This document shows, one piece after another, positions 44,340 through 52,108 of a stretch of 64,000 bases of DNA. Location: positions 124,001 through 188,000 of the forward strand of contig CBDCIS010000010.1 in NCBI GenBank assembly GCA_965217565.1, written 5' to 3'. How positions within the stretch are numbered: position 1 is the first letter of the stretch; every line of letters begins with the position of its first letter. This DNA is from CBDCIS01 sp965217565. Lineage in GTDB: Bacteria > Chloroflexota > Dehalococcoidia > Lucifugimonadales > CATOSD01. The notes under the pieces were generated by a model, which did no database searches, was not told where the DNA came from, and saw nothing but the letters and a program-made list of their open reading frames with translations. Position numbers and translations under genes: made by a program.

Positions 44340-46103
44340 GTGACGGCGACACCGGTTTCTCAGAGTCCTCGCTATGAGGCGCACGAAAGTCCGCCCGTTC
44401 GCGTTTCTCTGGGTTTCGCCGCGCAGTTCAGCGTGATCGCATCCGTCACCCTGCTGGTAACGCCGGTCGTTGTAGCCAAGGCATCGGGGCGGGACGATTC
44501 CTACCTGGTCTGGATGGTCTTCGCCTCTCTGCTGGTCGCTGGCGTGTCCACGCTGGTGCAGGTGCGTCGGGTGGGGCCGGTAGGGGCCGGCGCCGTACTC
44601 CCTATGTTCACGGCGGCCTTCTCAATTCCCTTTTGCATCTCGGCGGTGGTGGATGGGGGGCCGGCGACACTGACCGCCCTGGTCATCGTTTGCGCGATTG
44701 GCCAGATTGTCATCTCCAAGTGGCTGTTTGTCCTGCGGCGCATCGTCACGCCTACCGTGGGCGGAACGGTGCTAATGATACTGTCCATCACCCTTGCTTC
44801 GGTAGTGCCTCGCCTGCTGCCAGGAGCATCGGAGACCGGGACTGTGGGGCCCCACTTGACCGCGCTGGCCACACTGGGAGTCATCGCCGCGCTCATTCTG
44901 CGCGGCTCAGCGGTATTGCGACTATGGGGGCCGGTAATCGGTATCGTCGTGGGCTGCGCGGTTGCTGCGGTCTTCGGCCTCTACGATACCGGGAGGATCA
45001 TCGAGGCCCCCTGGGTCGGGCTGCCCAGCCACTGGCCCGGGTTGGGGCTTGACTTCGGCATACCTTTCTGGACCCTACTGCCCGCGTTTCTGTTCCTTAG
45101 CGTAATAATCTCCATCCAGGCCAACGGAGAATCCATTGCCCAGCAACGGGCCGCCTGGCGCGACGATCGGGCTGTTGACTTTAGACAAGTACAGAGGGCG
45201 TTGGCCGGGACCGGCGCGGCCAATCTTATGGCCGGCGTTGCAGGAACGGTGCCTCACATAATCAATCCGGGTACCGTTTCCTATACCCGGACCACCGGCG
45301 TCGCCTCCCTCAGGGTTGGATACTTCATCGGCGCTATGTTCATTGCCGTGGCCTTTCTGCCCAAGGTGTCAGGGCTGCTCAGCGCCATTCCAGGGCCGGT
45401 AATGGCGGGGTACCTTATCGTGCTGAGCGGATACCTGTTCGTCGATGGGGCGCAGACGGTTATCCAGACCGAGCAGAACCGGCAGAAAATCGTGGTCGCG
45501 GGGGTCTGCTTCTGGATTGGGGCGGCTTTCCAGTTCGGGTTGTTCTCGCTGTCGGACATCGGCCCGGTGTGGGGAGCGCTGATACAGAGCGGTATAACCA
45601 CCGGGGGGTCGGCGGCCATAGCGATGATTTTGTATCTGGAGTTCACCAATCCGCGGCGGATGCGCTTCCGGTCGAAACTGCACATAGACGCCCTGCCGGA
45701 GCTCAACGAGTTTATCGCCAGGTTCGCAGACCGCCGGGGCTGGGACGCCTCGATGAAGGAACGGCTGAGCGCCGTCGCGGAGGAAACTCTCCTGACCCTG
45801 GCCCCGCTGGACCTAGAGGGGCTGACTCTGGATGAAGAGGAGACGGAAGACGCTAAGTCCGACCGCCAGCTGGTCGTTGTCGCCTCCAGCGACGGCCCGG
45901 TGGCGGATCTCGAGTTTATCGGGGGCGGAGACGAGGAGAACATAGAAGACCGCCTACGCCAGCTCCAACAATACGATTCGGAGACCCCGGTCGAACAGGA
46001 ACTTTCACTGCGGCTGCTACGGGCTTACGCCTCGTCGGTGCAGCATCAGCAGTATCACGACACCGAAATCATAACCATCCGCGTCGGCCCACCCGGGACG
46101 TGA
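44340..46103 (+). CDS. NCS2-type (xanthine/uracil) permease with C-terminal ATPase-like domain
   Basis: The first ~430 residues form a nucleobase/cation-symporter-2 transporter with many spans, VGPVGAGAVLPMFTAAF in the first half and IPGPVMAGYLIVLSG in the second. The last ~150 residues are soluble: WDASMKERLSAVAEETLLTL resembles the N-box region of GHKL (RsbW/SpoIIAB-like) ATPases, and SLRLLRAYASSVQHQQYHDTEIITIRV resembles their end. The start GTG 44340 has GGGAGGA 5 bases upstream; an earlier ATG (44283) lacks a site. The substrate is probably a purine, pyrimidine or related anion. Confidence 0.8.
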   Translation: MTATPVSQSPRYEAHESPPVRVSLGFAAQFSVIASVTLLVTPVVVAKASGRDDSYLVWMVFASLLVAGVSTLVQVRRVGPVGAGAVLPMFTAAFSIPFCISAVVDGGPATLTALVIVCAIGQIVISKWLFVLRRIVTPTVGGTVLMILSITLASVVPRLLPGASETGTVGPHLTALATLGVIAALILRGSAVLRLWGPVIGIVVGCAVAAVFGLYDTGRIIEAPWVGLPSHWPGLGLDFGIPFWTLLPAFLFLSVIISIQANGESIAQQRAAWRDDRAVDFRQVQRALAGTGAANLMAGVAGTVPHIINPGTVSYTRTTGVASLRVGYFIGAMFIAVAFLPKVSGLLSAIPGPVMAGYLIVLSGYLFVDGAQTVIQTEQNRQKIVVAGVCFWIGAAFQFGLFSLSDIGPVWGALIQSGITTGGSAAIAMILYLEFTNPRRMRFRSKLHIDALPELNEFIARFADRRGWDASMKERLSAVAEETLLTLAPLDLEGLTLDEEETEDAKSDRQLVVVASSDGPVADLEFIGGGDEENIEDRLRQLQQYDSETPVEQELSLRLLRAYASSVQHQQYHDTEIITIRVGPPGT

Positions 46104-46176
46104 TAAGCGACCTCGGCCCACGGGCCAAGACGCGGGCACGGCCCAGCCGCGCGGTTGCCAGCAAGGGCACGTTACG

Positions 46177-47007
46177 ATGAAACGATTGGCGCATCTGTCT
46201 CAACAGTTGGTTCAGGCGAACGCCTTCGAGTATTTCATAATCGCGGTTATCCTTGCCAACGGCGCGCTGCTTGGCATGGGAACCTCTGTCGCGTTGAATG
46301 ACCGGTACGGGAGCTGGCTGAACCTCGGCAACCAGGTGGCGTTGGGCGTGTTCATCGTCGAGGCGGCGCTCAAGATGATCGCGTTGCTTCCCCGACCTCA
46401 CAACTACTTCCGCGACGGCTGGAACGTCTTCGACTTTCTGGTCATAGTCTTTGCCCTGATTCCGGCCACCGGCGAGTTCGCTATGATTGCCAGGCTTGCT
46501 CGCCTGCTGAGAGTCGTGCGGCTCATCACCACGATAAAGGACCTGCGCCTGATAGTCGCCGCGCTCGTGCGCTCAATCCCCAGCGTGGGACACGTCATCA
46601 TCCTGATGGGCATCGTCGTTTATATCTACGCCATAATGGGCTACCACCTCTTTCACGAACACGACCCCGAAAACTGGCGAACGCTTGGCATTTCCGTGCT
46701 GACACTGTTCAACATCATCACGCTGGAGGGCTGGACGGTCGTCATGTACAAGGCCATGGAGCTGCACCCGATGGCTTGGGTCTATTTCGTCAGCTTCGTG
46801 GTTGTGGGCACGTTCGTGGTGATAAATCTGTTCATCGCCATAATCATCAACAACCTTGACGAAGCCAAGCTCGAACGGCTCCGCGAAATGGAGCGTCCGG
46901 CTTCGACAGAAGAGTTGCTGCGCGAGATTCGCTCCACCCAGGCCGCGCTCCGGCGTCTCGAAGAACGTTTGGATAACGATGAACTCGATACGCCACCCAC
47001 CGCCTAA
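46177..47007 (+). CDS. Bacterial voltage-gated cation channel (NavBac/CavMr-like)
   Basis: A 276-residue six-span channel subunit. S1-S3 lie near 15-98 (with FDFLVIVFALIP in S3). S4 is the voltage sensor, residues about 102-125, with regularly spaced arginines R106, R109, R112, R115. S5 is near 138-158. The pore helix and filter read FNIITLEGWTVVM (filter T182-V188), and S6 ends IAIIINNLDEA. A coiled-coil tail (STEELLREIRSTQAALRRLEERL) should tetramerise it. NaChBac-type sodium channels have TLESW; the glycine at position 185 is unusual and hints at different ion selectivity. Confidence 0.9.
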   Translation: MKRLAHLSQQLVQANAFEYFIIAVILANGALLGMGTSVALNDRYGSWLNLGNQVALGVFIVEAALKMIALLPRPHNYFRDGWNVFDFLVIVFALIPATGEFAMIARLARLLRVVRLITTIKDLRLIVAALVRSIPSVGHVIILMGIVVYIYAIMGYHLFHEHDPENWRTLGISVLTLFNIITLEGWTVVMYKAMELHPMAWVYFVSFVVVGTFVVINLFIAIIINNLDEAKLERLREMERPASTEELLREIRSTQAALRRLEERLDNDELDTPPTA

Positions 47008-47082
47008 TCCCCTCCCGTCAAGGGAGCTGACAGGGGTAGGTAAATCGGGAATCGAGATTGGATGAGTGCCCCACCCCTCTGG

Positions 47083-47102
47083 ATTCCCGCGTTCGCGGGA
47101 AT
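47083..47102. repeat. Palindromic REP-like hairpin
   Basis: ATTCCCGCGTTCGCGGGAAT can fold into a stem TTCCCGC/GCGGGAA. This palindrome type is a common dispersed repeat in bacterial intergenic DNA. Confidence 0.55.
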
Positions 47103-47965
47103 GACGGTTGGGGCTGATCTTGAAATACCTACCCTTGTCAGCGTCAAGGGAAGGGGGACGTATGGAGGCGTCGCTATCGTCTGTGTGATGAGGGCAGTCG
47201 CACTTTGGAAAGGCCCTGAAGGGGAGCAGCGGTTGGCCCGGCGGTGAGCACTGGGTCTCAGGCAGGGCTGCTCGCCAAAATCGCAGACCCAAAGTGCGAT
47301 ATCTTGGGATATTCTGGGACATTTCCTAGCTGGAGACCTGCGACTTTCTGGATTGTAGGGAATATGAGATTTTCAGGGTTCGGGCTTGAGCCGGGTCGTC
47401 CGGCAGATGTTCTTTGGTTTGGACACGGACATAGTAGCACGGAAGTTCGTAAGAGTCAGGGAAGGCTGGCGGTGGGTCAGGGTCTTTTGATTGTTCGCGT
47501 GAAGGCGTTGTCAGATTCGGGATGTACTCGCTGACGGCAAAAGCCCTGTGGGAGTCTTATTCTCATGCATCCCTACTTGGGGTGTCTGGGATTTTGCAGG
47601 ATGCTTACCAGTGTTCTGCCTGGAAATGCGGTAGGTTCGCGGCTGTTTGCCATGAAATGCCACCCTGTTTTCTGCGGGGTTTGCACTGTCGCCAGAATCG
47701 GGATCTGGCGGTTCAGGGATATTGGGAATGAGTTTGTCTTCTATACAGGATGTCTATGTGTTCGAGCTGCTACGTGGTGGCGGCGTGTGCGTGAATAAAG
47801 GCATGATAGCACGAGTGTTCGTCTATGTCAAGGAGATGTTGCCAGAATCAGGGTTTTGCGATTGTGGGATTCAGAGGATGTGGGATTGGCGGATGGCCTT
47901 TCGACATGTTCAGGTCGAGCGGGCTTGCCCCGATTGCAATAATCGAAAGACCCTGGGCGGTGGGT

Positions 47966-48058
47966 AACTGTTCAGAGTTCAGGGAAAGTGAAGGGGTTTG
48001 CCATAGGTTACGGTCACCCACCCCCTAACCCCCTCCCGTCAAGGGTGGGGGAACTTGT
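47966..48058. repeat. Long dispersed direct repeat, copy 1
   Basis: About 90 bases (ACTGTTCAGAGTTCAGGGAA ... CGGTCACCCACCCCCTAACC ... GTGGGGGAACTTGT) recur at 50400-50502 with few changes. It lies upstream of the ATP-grasp gene. Confidence 0.7.
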
Positions 48059-48242
48059 AGCCGCGCCGCGCTCTCCGTAACCCGTTTCGATCCTGCCTGT
48101 TTCCTCGCCTGCCAAATCGAAATCGGTTCGGCTCTCGGGTGAGATTTCCCATAACTGGGACGTTCTTGTAGAATGACAAGGGTTCGAGATCAAACCCATC
48201 GGGGCGATCGGCCGCCCCCATGGAACATTCACGGGGGTTGCC

Positions 48243-49676
48243 ATGGACTTTGACTCCTACGACCTTGACCCGTCCATCCACGACGAGATGTTTCTGCCGG
48301 ACGGCGCGCCACGCGACCACTGCCGTCAGCTTCACGAGGCGCTGCTTGGCCTTTCGACTGAGGACCTCGGCAGCATCCAGGAAAGGGTCACGCGCTCGTT
48401 CTCCAGTGAGGGCATCACCTTCACTGTCTATGGTGACGACGAAGCCGACGAGCGTATCATTCCAATCGACTGCGTTCCCAGGATGCTATCGGGCGCGGAT
48501 TGGCGGCAACTGGAGGCCGGTCTCACGCAGCGACTCAAGGCGCTGAACAGCTTCCTGGAGGACGTGTACGGCGAGGCGCGTATCATCACCGACGGCGTGA
48601 TTCCGGTGGACGTGGTGCGCGGGTGTCCCCAGTACAGGGTGGAGATGCGCGACTTCTCCGCGCCGCACGGAACCTGGGTCGCCATATGCGGCACGGACCT
48701 GGTGCGCACCAACGACGGCTTCATGGTGCTGGAGGACAACCTGAGAGTCCCTTCGGGCGTGTCCTACATGCTCGCCAACCGCAAGGCTGCCAAGGCGAGC
48801 CTGCGCCGCCTCTATCGAAGTTCGCGCGTACGGGAGGTGGAGCACTACGGGCGTATGCTGCTGGAAACGCTGCGGGAGCTGGCTCCAAGAGGACGCTCGG
48901 ACCCTTCCATCGCGCTACTCACGCCCGGGGTGTACAACTCCGCGTTCTACGAGCACATGTTCCTGGCCCACGAGCTCGGGGCCGAGCTCGTGGAGGGCCG
49001 CGACCTGCTGGTCAACGACGGCTTTGTCTATATGCGAACCACCACCGGCCTGCGACGCGTGGACGTGATATACCGCCGCGTGGACGACGACTTCATCGAT
49101 CCGCTGGTGTTCCGCCCAGACTCGCTGCTCGGCGTGCCTGGCCTGATGCACGTTTACAAGCTCGGCAACGTGGCCCTGGTCAACGCGCCCGGCACAGGCG
49201 TCGCGGACGACAAGAGCGTCTATGCCTACGTCCCGGACATGATACGCTACTATCTAGCTGAGGAACCGCTGCTGGCCAGCGTGGAGACCTACCTGTGCCG
49301 CCGTCCCGAAGACCTCGAGTACACGCTGGACAATCTTCAAAACCTGGTGGTCAAGCGTGTAGGCGAGTCCGGAGGCTACGGCATGTTGATAGGCCCCCAC
49401 TCTACGCCCTTGGAGCGCGAGGAGTACGCCAAGCAGGTGCGCGCCAACCCCCCAGACTTCATCTCGCAGCCGGTGCTCGCCCTGTCCCGCGCGCCATGCC
49501 TGATAGACGGGCATTTCGAGCCGCGCCACGTCGATCTGCGCCCGTTCGTGCTCCACGGCCGCGAAACCCGCATAGTGCCCGGCGCGTTCTGCCGCGTCGC
49601 CCTGCGCCGGGGCAGCCTCGTCGTGAACTCCAGCCAGGGCGGCGGCGGCAAAGACCTGTGGGTACTGGAAGAGTGA
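48243..49676 (+). CDS. Circularly permuted ATP-grasp type 2 protein
   Basis: The 477-residue protein has the family blocks RSFSSEGITFTVYGDDEADERIIPIDCVPR, LNSFLEDVYGEARI, GTWVAICGTDLVRTNDGFMVLEDNLRVPSGVSYML and, at the end, VDLRPFVLHG with VVNSSQGGGGKDLWVLEE (quoted in parts). These are the DUF404/DUF407 signatures of CP-ATP-grasp proteins, thought to form amide or peptide bonds. In most bacteria it is followed directly by an alpha-E gene and a transglutaminase gene; here those lie 7.5 kb away at 57155 and 58128, with unrelated genes in between. Confidence 0.92.
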   Translation: MDFDSYDLDPSIHDEMFLPDGAPRDHCRQLHEALLGLSTEDLGSIQERVTRSFSSEGITFTVYGDDEADERIIPIDCVPRMLSGADWRQLEAGLTQRLKALNSFLEDVYGEARIITDGVIPVDVVRGCPQYRVEMRDFSAPHGTWVAICGTDLVRTNDGFMVLEDNLRVPSGVSYMLANRKAAKASLRRLYRSSRVREVEHYGRMLLETLRELAPRGRSDPSIALLTPGVYNSAFYEHMFLAHELGAELVEGRDLLVNDGFVYMRTTTGLRRVDVIYRRVDDDFIDPLVFRPDSLLGVPGLMHVYKLGNVALVNAPGTGVADDKSVYAYVPDMIRYYLAEEPLLASVETYLCRRPEDLEYTLDNLQNLVVKRVGESGGYGMLIGPHSTPLEREEYAKQVRANPPDFISQPVLALSRAPCLIDGHFEPRHVDLRPFVLHGRETRIVPGAFCRVALRRGSLVVNSSQGGGGKDLWVLEE

Positions 49677-49718
49677 GGGGCATACCGACGCGACGGGCTA
49701 CCCGGGCGGGCAATCAAA

Positions 49719-50105
49719 TCACCACAGGCGGAGAATGCCATACCGGTCGAACAGCGCCTCACTGGAGATGAGCGCCAAGTCGTTCGCCTGGGCCTGCGCG
49801 ATTAGCATTCGGTCGAATGGATCGCGGTGGACACCGGGCAGTGTGCCTGCGCGTGCCGCATCGTCCACGCTGATGGGCAGTTCGTCGAAGTCTTGGTCGG
49901 CGATTGCGCCGCGGATGTCGAGGGCAACCGCGCCGGCGTTCGGGAGCTTGCCAAGGCGGTACTTGGTGGCGATTTCCCAGGCTGACGCAGCGCTGACCAG
50001 TATGTCGTTTTCCTGGTCTAAGATCGCTCGCCTCGCTTCATGCGACAAGCGTTCATTTCCAGCAAGCCACCACAGGAATGCGTGAGTGTCCAAGAGGATA
50101 CGCAA
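49719..50105 (-). CDS. VapC-type PIN-domain toxin
   Basis: A 128-residue PIN-domain ribonuclease: LLDTHAFLWWL (first Asp), SAASAWEIATKYRLGKL (Glu), HRDPFDRMLIAQA (Asp pair) and LISSEALFDRYG. This matches the VapC subgroup paired with Phd-type antitoxins. The toxin follows its antitoxin by 3 bases. It lies between the ATP-grasp gene and a repeat, on the opposite strand to its surroundings. Confidence 0.9.
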   Translation of the reverse strand: MRILLDTHAFLWWLAGNERLSHEARRAILDQENDILVSAASAWEIATKYRLGKLPNAGAVALDIRGAIADQDFDELPISVDDAARAGTLPGVHRDPFDRMLIAQAQANDLALISSEALFDRYGILRLW

Positions 50106-50108
50106 GCC

Positions 50109-50339
50109 TTACTCCTCCCAGGCGGCCAGTTCGGCCTCGGGGAGCGGCTCGAAGAACGCATCGTCGATAACAATACGACCCGCAAAAGCGCCAAACTGCC
50201 TTTTGCCTCTGCGCTTGAACGCTACGAGCCGCGCCACCGGCTTGCCGTTGCGGGCAATGACGACCTCTTCTCCCGATTCCACTTGAGCAAGCAGGCGGGA
50301 CAACTGTGTCTTTGCTTGATGGACGTTGACCATTGGCAT
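50109..50339 (-). CDS. Phd/YefM-family antitoxin
   Basis: The 76-residue protein begins MPMVNVHQAKTQLSRLLAQV and continues GEEVVIARNGKPVARLV, the standard Phd/YefM DNA-binding fold. The C-terminal part (EPLPEAELAAWEE) should bind and block the toxin. The promoter region upstream (50340-50400) is probably autoregulated, as in other modules. Confidence 0.9.
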   Translation of the reverse strand: MPMVNVHQAKTQLSRLLAQVESGEEVVIARNGKPVARLVAFKRRGKRQFGAFAGRIVIDDAFFEPLPEAELAAWEE

Positions 50340-50399
50340 GGCAGGTTCCCCTAAAGAGATGTTGGCTAACTATATGACTAAAAGCGTATGGCGTCAAGC

Positions 50400-50502
50400 G
50401 TGGGGGAACTTGTGCAACTGTTCAGAGTTCAGGGAAAGTGAAGGGATTTGTCGCAGGCTACGGTCACCCACCCCCTAACCCCCTCCCGTCAAGGGAGGGG
50501 GA
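50400..50502. repeat. Long dispersed direct repeat, copy 2
   Basis: The second copy of the repeat at 47966. It carries GTGGGGGAACTTGT in front (50400-50413) rather than at the end, so the two copies look circularly permuted relative to one another, as if cut from a tandem array. Confidence 0.65.
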
Positions 50503-50547
50503 CAATGGGCGGGCCTCCCATCAAACGTGAAAAGTTACCCTTGACAG

Positions 50548-50924
50548 CCCGGTGTTGATATGGGTTTGGCTCTTGGCTTATACTTGGCGCGTGCTGGACA
50601 TCACCATGAAGGCAAGGGTGTCGCGGGACGTGGAACGTCTTGGGCAGGACAGCGCGGAGTTGGGTCTCGAGTCATACCCGGAGTTCGTGCTGATGTCCGA
50701 AGAGGACGACGAGGAAGATTAGCGAAATGCTATCCCGCGCGCCATGCCTGATAGACGGTCGCTTCGAGCCGCGCCACGTCGATCTGCGTCCGTTCGTGCC
50801 CCACGACCGCGAAACCAGCATAGTGCCTAGCGCGGTCTGCCGCGTCGCCCTGCGCCGGGGCAGCCTCGTCGTGAACTCCAGCCAGCGCGGCGACGGCAAA
50901 GACCTGTGGGTACTGGAAGAGTGA
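50548..50924 (+). pseudogene. Fossil chimera of amt and ATP-grasp 3' ends
   Basis: Three segments are joined. 50548-50598 matches the leader before amt (55559-55608). 50587-50719 matches the last 130 bases of amt (57014-57150), with the joint at a shared GGCGCGTGCTG. 50720-50731 matches the bases at the alpha-E start (AAATGCT.TC). 50732-50924 matches the last 190 bases of the ATP-grasp gene (49482-49676). The last joint keeps frame, leaving a 65-codon ORF (50727-50924) that starts with the alpha-E ATG and ends as ATP-grasp. Copies differ from the sources by scattered substitutions only. Confidence 0.85.
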
Positions 50925-51156
50925 GAGGGCCAGGGGGGTGGGTGCCAGGGCCGTCATGGAACGCTGCGAGGAGAGAATCATCAGCGTCTCTTGAGCGCCA
51001 TCTCTAATTGGGGTCGGAGAATCATGGTGAACGCAATGAATAGGACATCACGGCGCATCCCCTGGTAAGAATCTGTGACCACCACTGGCGGCCGGGCAAC
51101 GCCGAACTGGCCGACAGCAGGCTCAGGACAAACGACACCCAGACAAGGAGAACGTC

Positions 51157-52107
51157 ATGCCAACGTTGAGCGTAATCGGGGAGCCTGGCGCAGGGAAATC
51201 CCACTTCGCCGCTTTGCTCTATATCCACCTGAGAACACACCCGGAAATCAACGTGCAAGTGGAGTTCGGGGATGCGTTGTGGAACATTATCAGCTCTGCC
51301 GGGCGATTGGGCAGAGGCATACCGCTTCAGCCGACACCGCCCGAGGTGCTGGCCTCAAACGTGCTGAACGTCTCCTTTGACGAGCCCGGGTTGACCATCG
51401 GCCCGTTTGCCAAGAAAGTGCGCAGGACCGTCAGCATCCCGGTCATGGACTCGGCCGGCGAACTGCTCCAGATCGCTATGGAGGACATTCTACGCCACAG
51501 GGGTCGCATATCCCAAAGAGAGCTTGAAGAGCAATTGCAGGAGCGCGACTACGACGCCAACCTGGTGGTTGACCTCTACAACAACGTCTTCACGGCTGAT
51601 GGCTTCTGCTTCATTGTGGACGCGAGCCATGAGTGGGAACACGGCGAACTCTCCGTAGAGGGCAGGCACGTCGCCTTTCTTCAAAACCTCGCGGACTTCA
51701 GGCAGGCCAACGACCTCGAATCCATTAGAAACTCCCTGCTCGTACTTACCAAGTACGACAAGGTGGGGACCATTGTCGAAGAACATATCATGCGCAACAC
51801 CCAGTCCGGTTCTCGTCCCTCCAGCGAGATAGTAGGGAACTTCTTCTGTCCCAATCTGATGAACCAACTGAGAGGCCCTGAGGGCACGAACCCGGTCAGG
51901 GTGCTTCTGTCAGATACTGAGTGGGAGATACCACCGGTGTCTGACAGAGAAATCCAGGAGAGGTACGGGGATGACCTGGACGACAGGAGAAGAAATGAGC
52001 TTCTGGAGGGACGCTTCGCGCTGAAGATGATGCCCAACGGAATGCAGGTGCCGATTTATCATGAGGAAGAGTACGAAGGCATTATCGAGTGGATAAAGAG
52101 GTTGTAA
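51157..52107 (+). CDS. TRAFAC-like GTPase of a three-gene cassette
   Basis: A 316-residue P-loop protein. G1/Walker A is GEPGAGKS (8-15), the G3-like motif is D98-S-A-G-E102 following a hydrophobic strand, and the G4-like motif is T198-K-Y-D201 after LLVL. This order (GKS, DxAGE, TKxD) fits TRAFAC GTPases and resembles the double-GTPase (DO-GTPase) families described from NTP-dependent conflict systems; assignment is by motif only. The ATG has AAGGAG upstream. The next gene starts 1 base after its stop, so GTP-dependent control of that partner is likely (inference). Confidence 0.7.
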   Translation: MPTLSVIGEPGAGKSHFAALLYIHLRTHPEINVQVEFGDALWNIISSAGRLGRGIPLQPTPPEVLASNVLNVSFDEPGLTIGPFAKKVRRTVSIPVMDSAGELLQIAMEDILRHRGRISQRELEEQLQERDYDANLVVDLYNNVFTADGFCFIVDASHEWEHGELSVEGRHVAFLQNLADFRQANDLESIRNSLLVLTKYDKVGTIVEEHIMRNTQSGSRPSSEIVGNFFCPNLMNQLRGPEGTNPVRVLLSDTEWEIPPVSDREIQERYGDDLDDRRRNELLEGRFALKMMPNGMQVPIYHEEEYEGIIEWIKRL

Positions 52108-52108
52108 G

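Larger units (their letters stand above)
47008..48242. other. 1.2-kb non-coding region rich in degenerate repeats
   Basis: No credible gene is seen. It contains a palindrome ATTCCCGCGTTCGCGGGAAT (47083-47102), CCCCTCCCGTCAAGG-type motifs at about 47009 and 48028, and several loosely similar phrases (e.g. 'GAATCAGGGTTTTGCGATTG', 'GGGATTCAGAGGATGTGGGA') typical of decayed repeats. The short ORFs inside do not resemble proteins. Confidence 0.55.

Noticed and set aside
47522..47967. Small ORFs in the repeat-rich gap
   Set aside because: They overlap degenerate repeats, have odd Cys/Trp-rich composition and no start signals.
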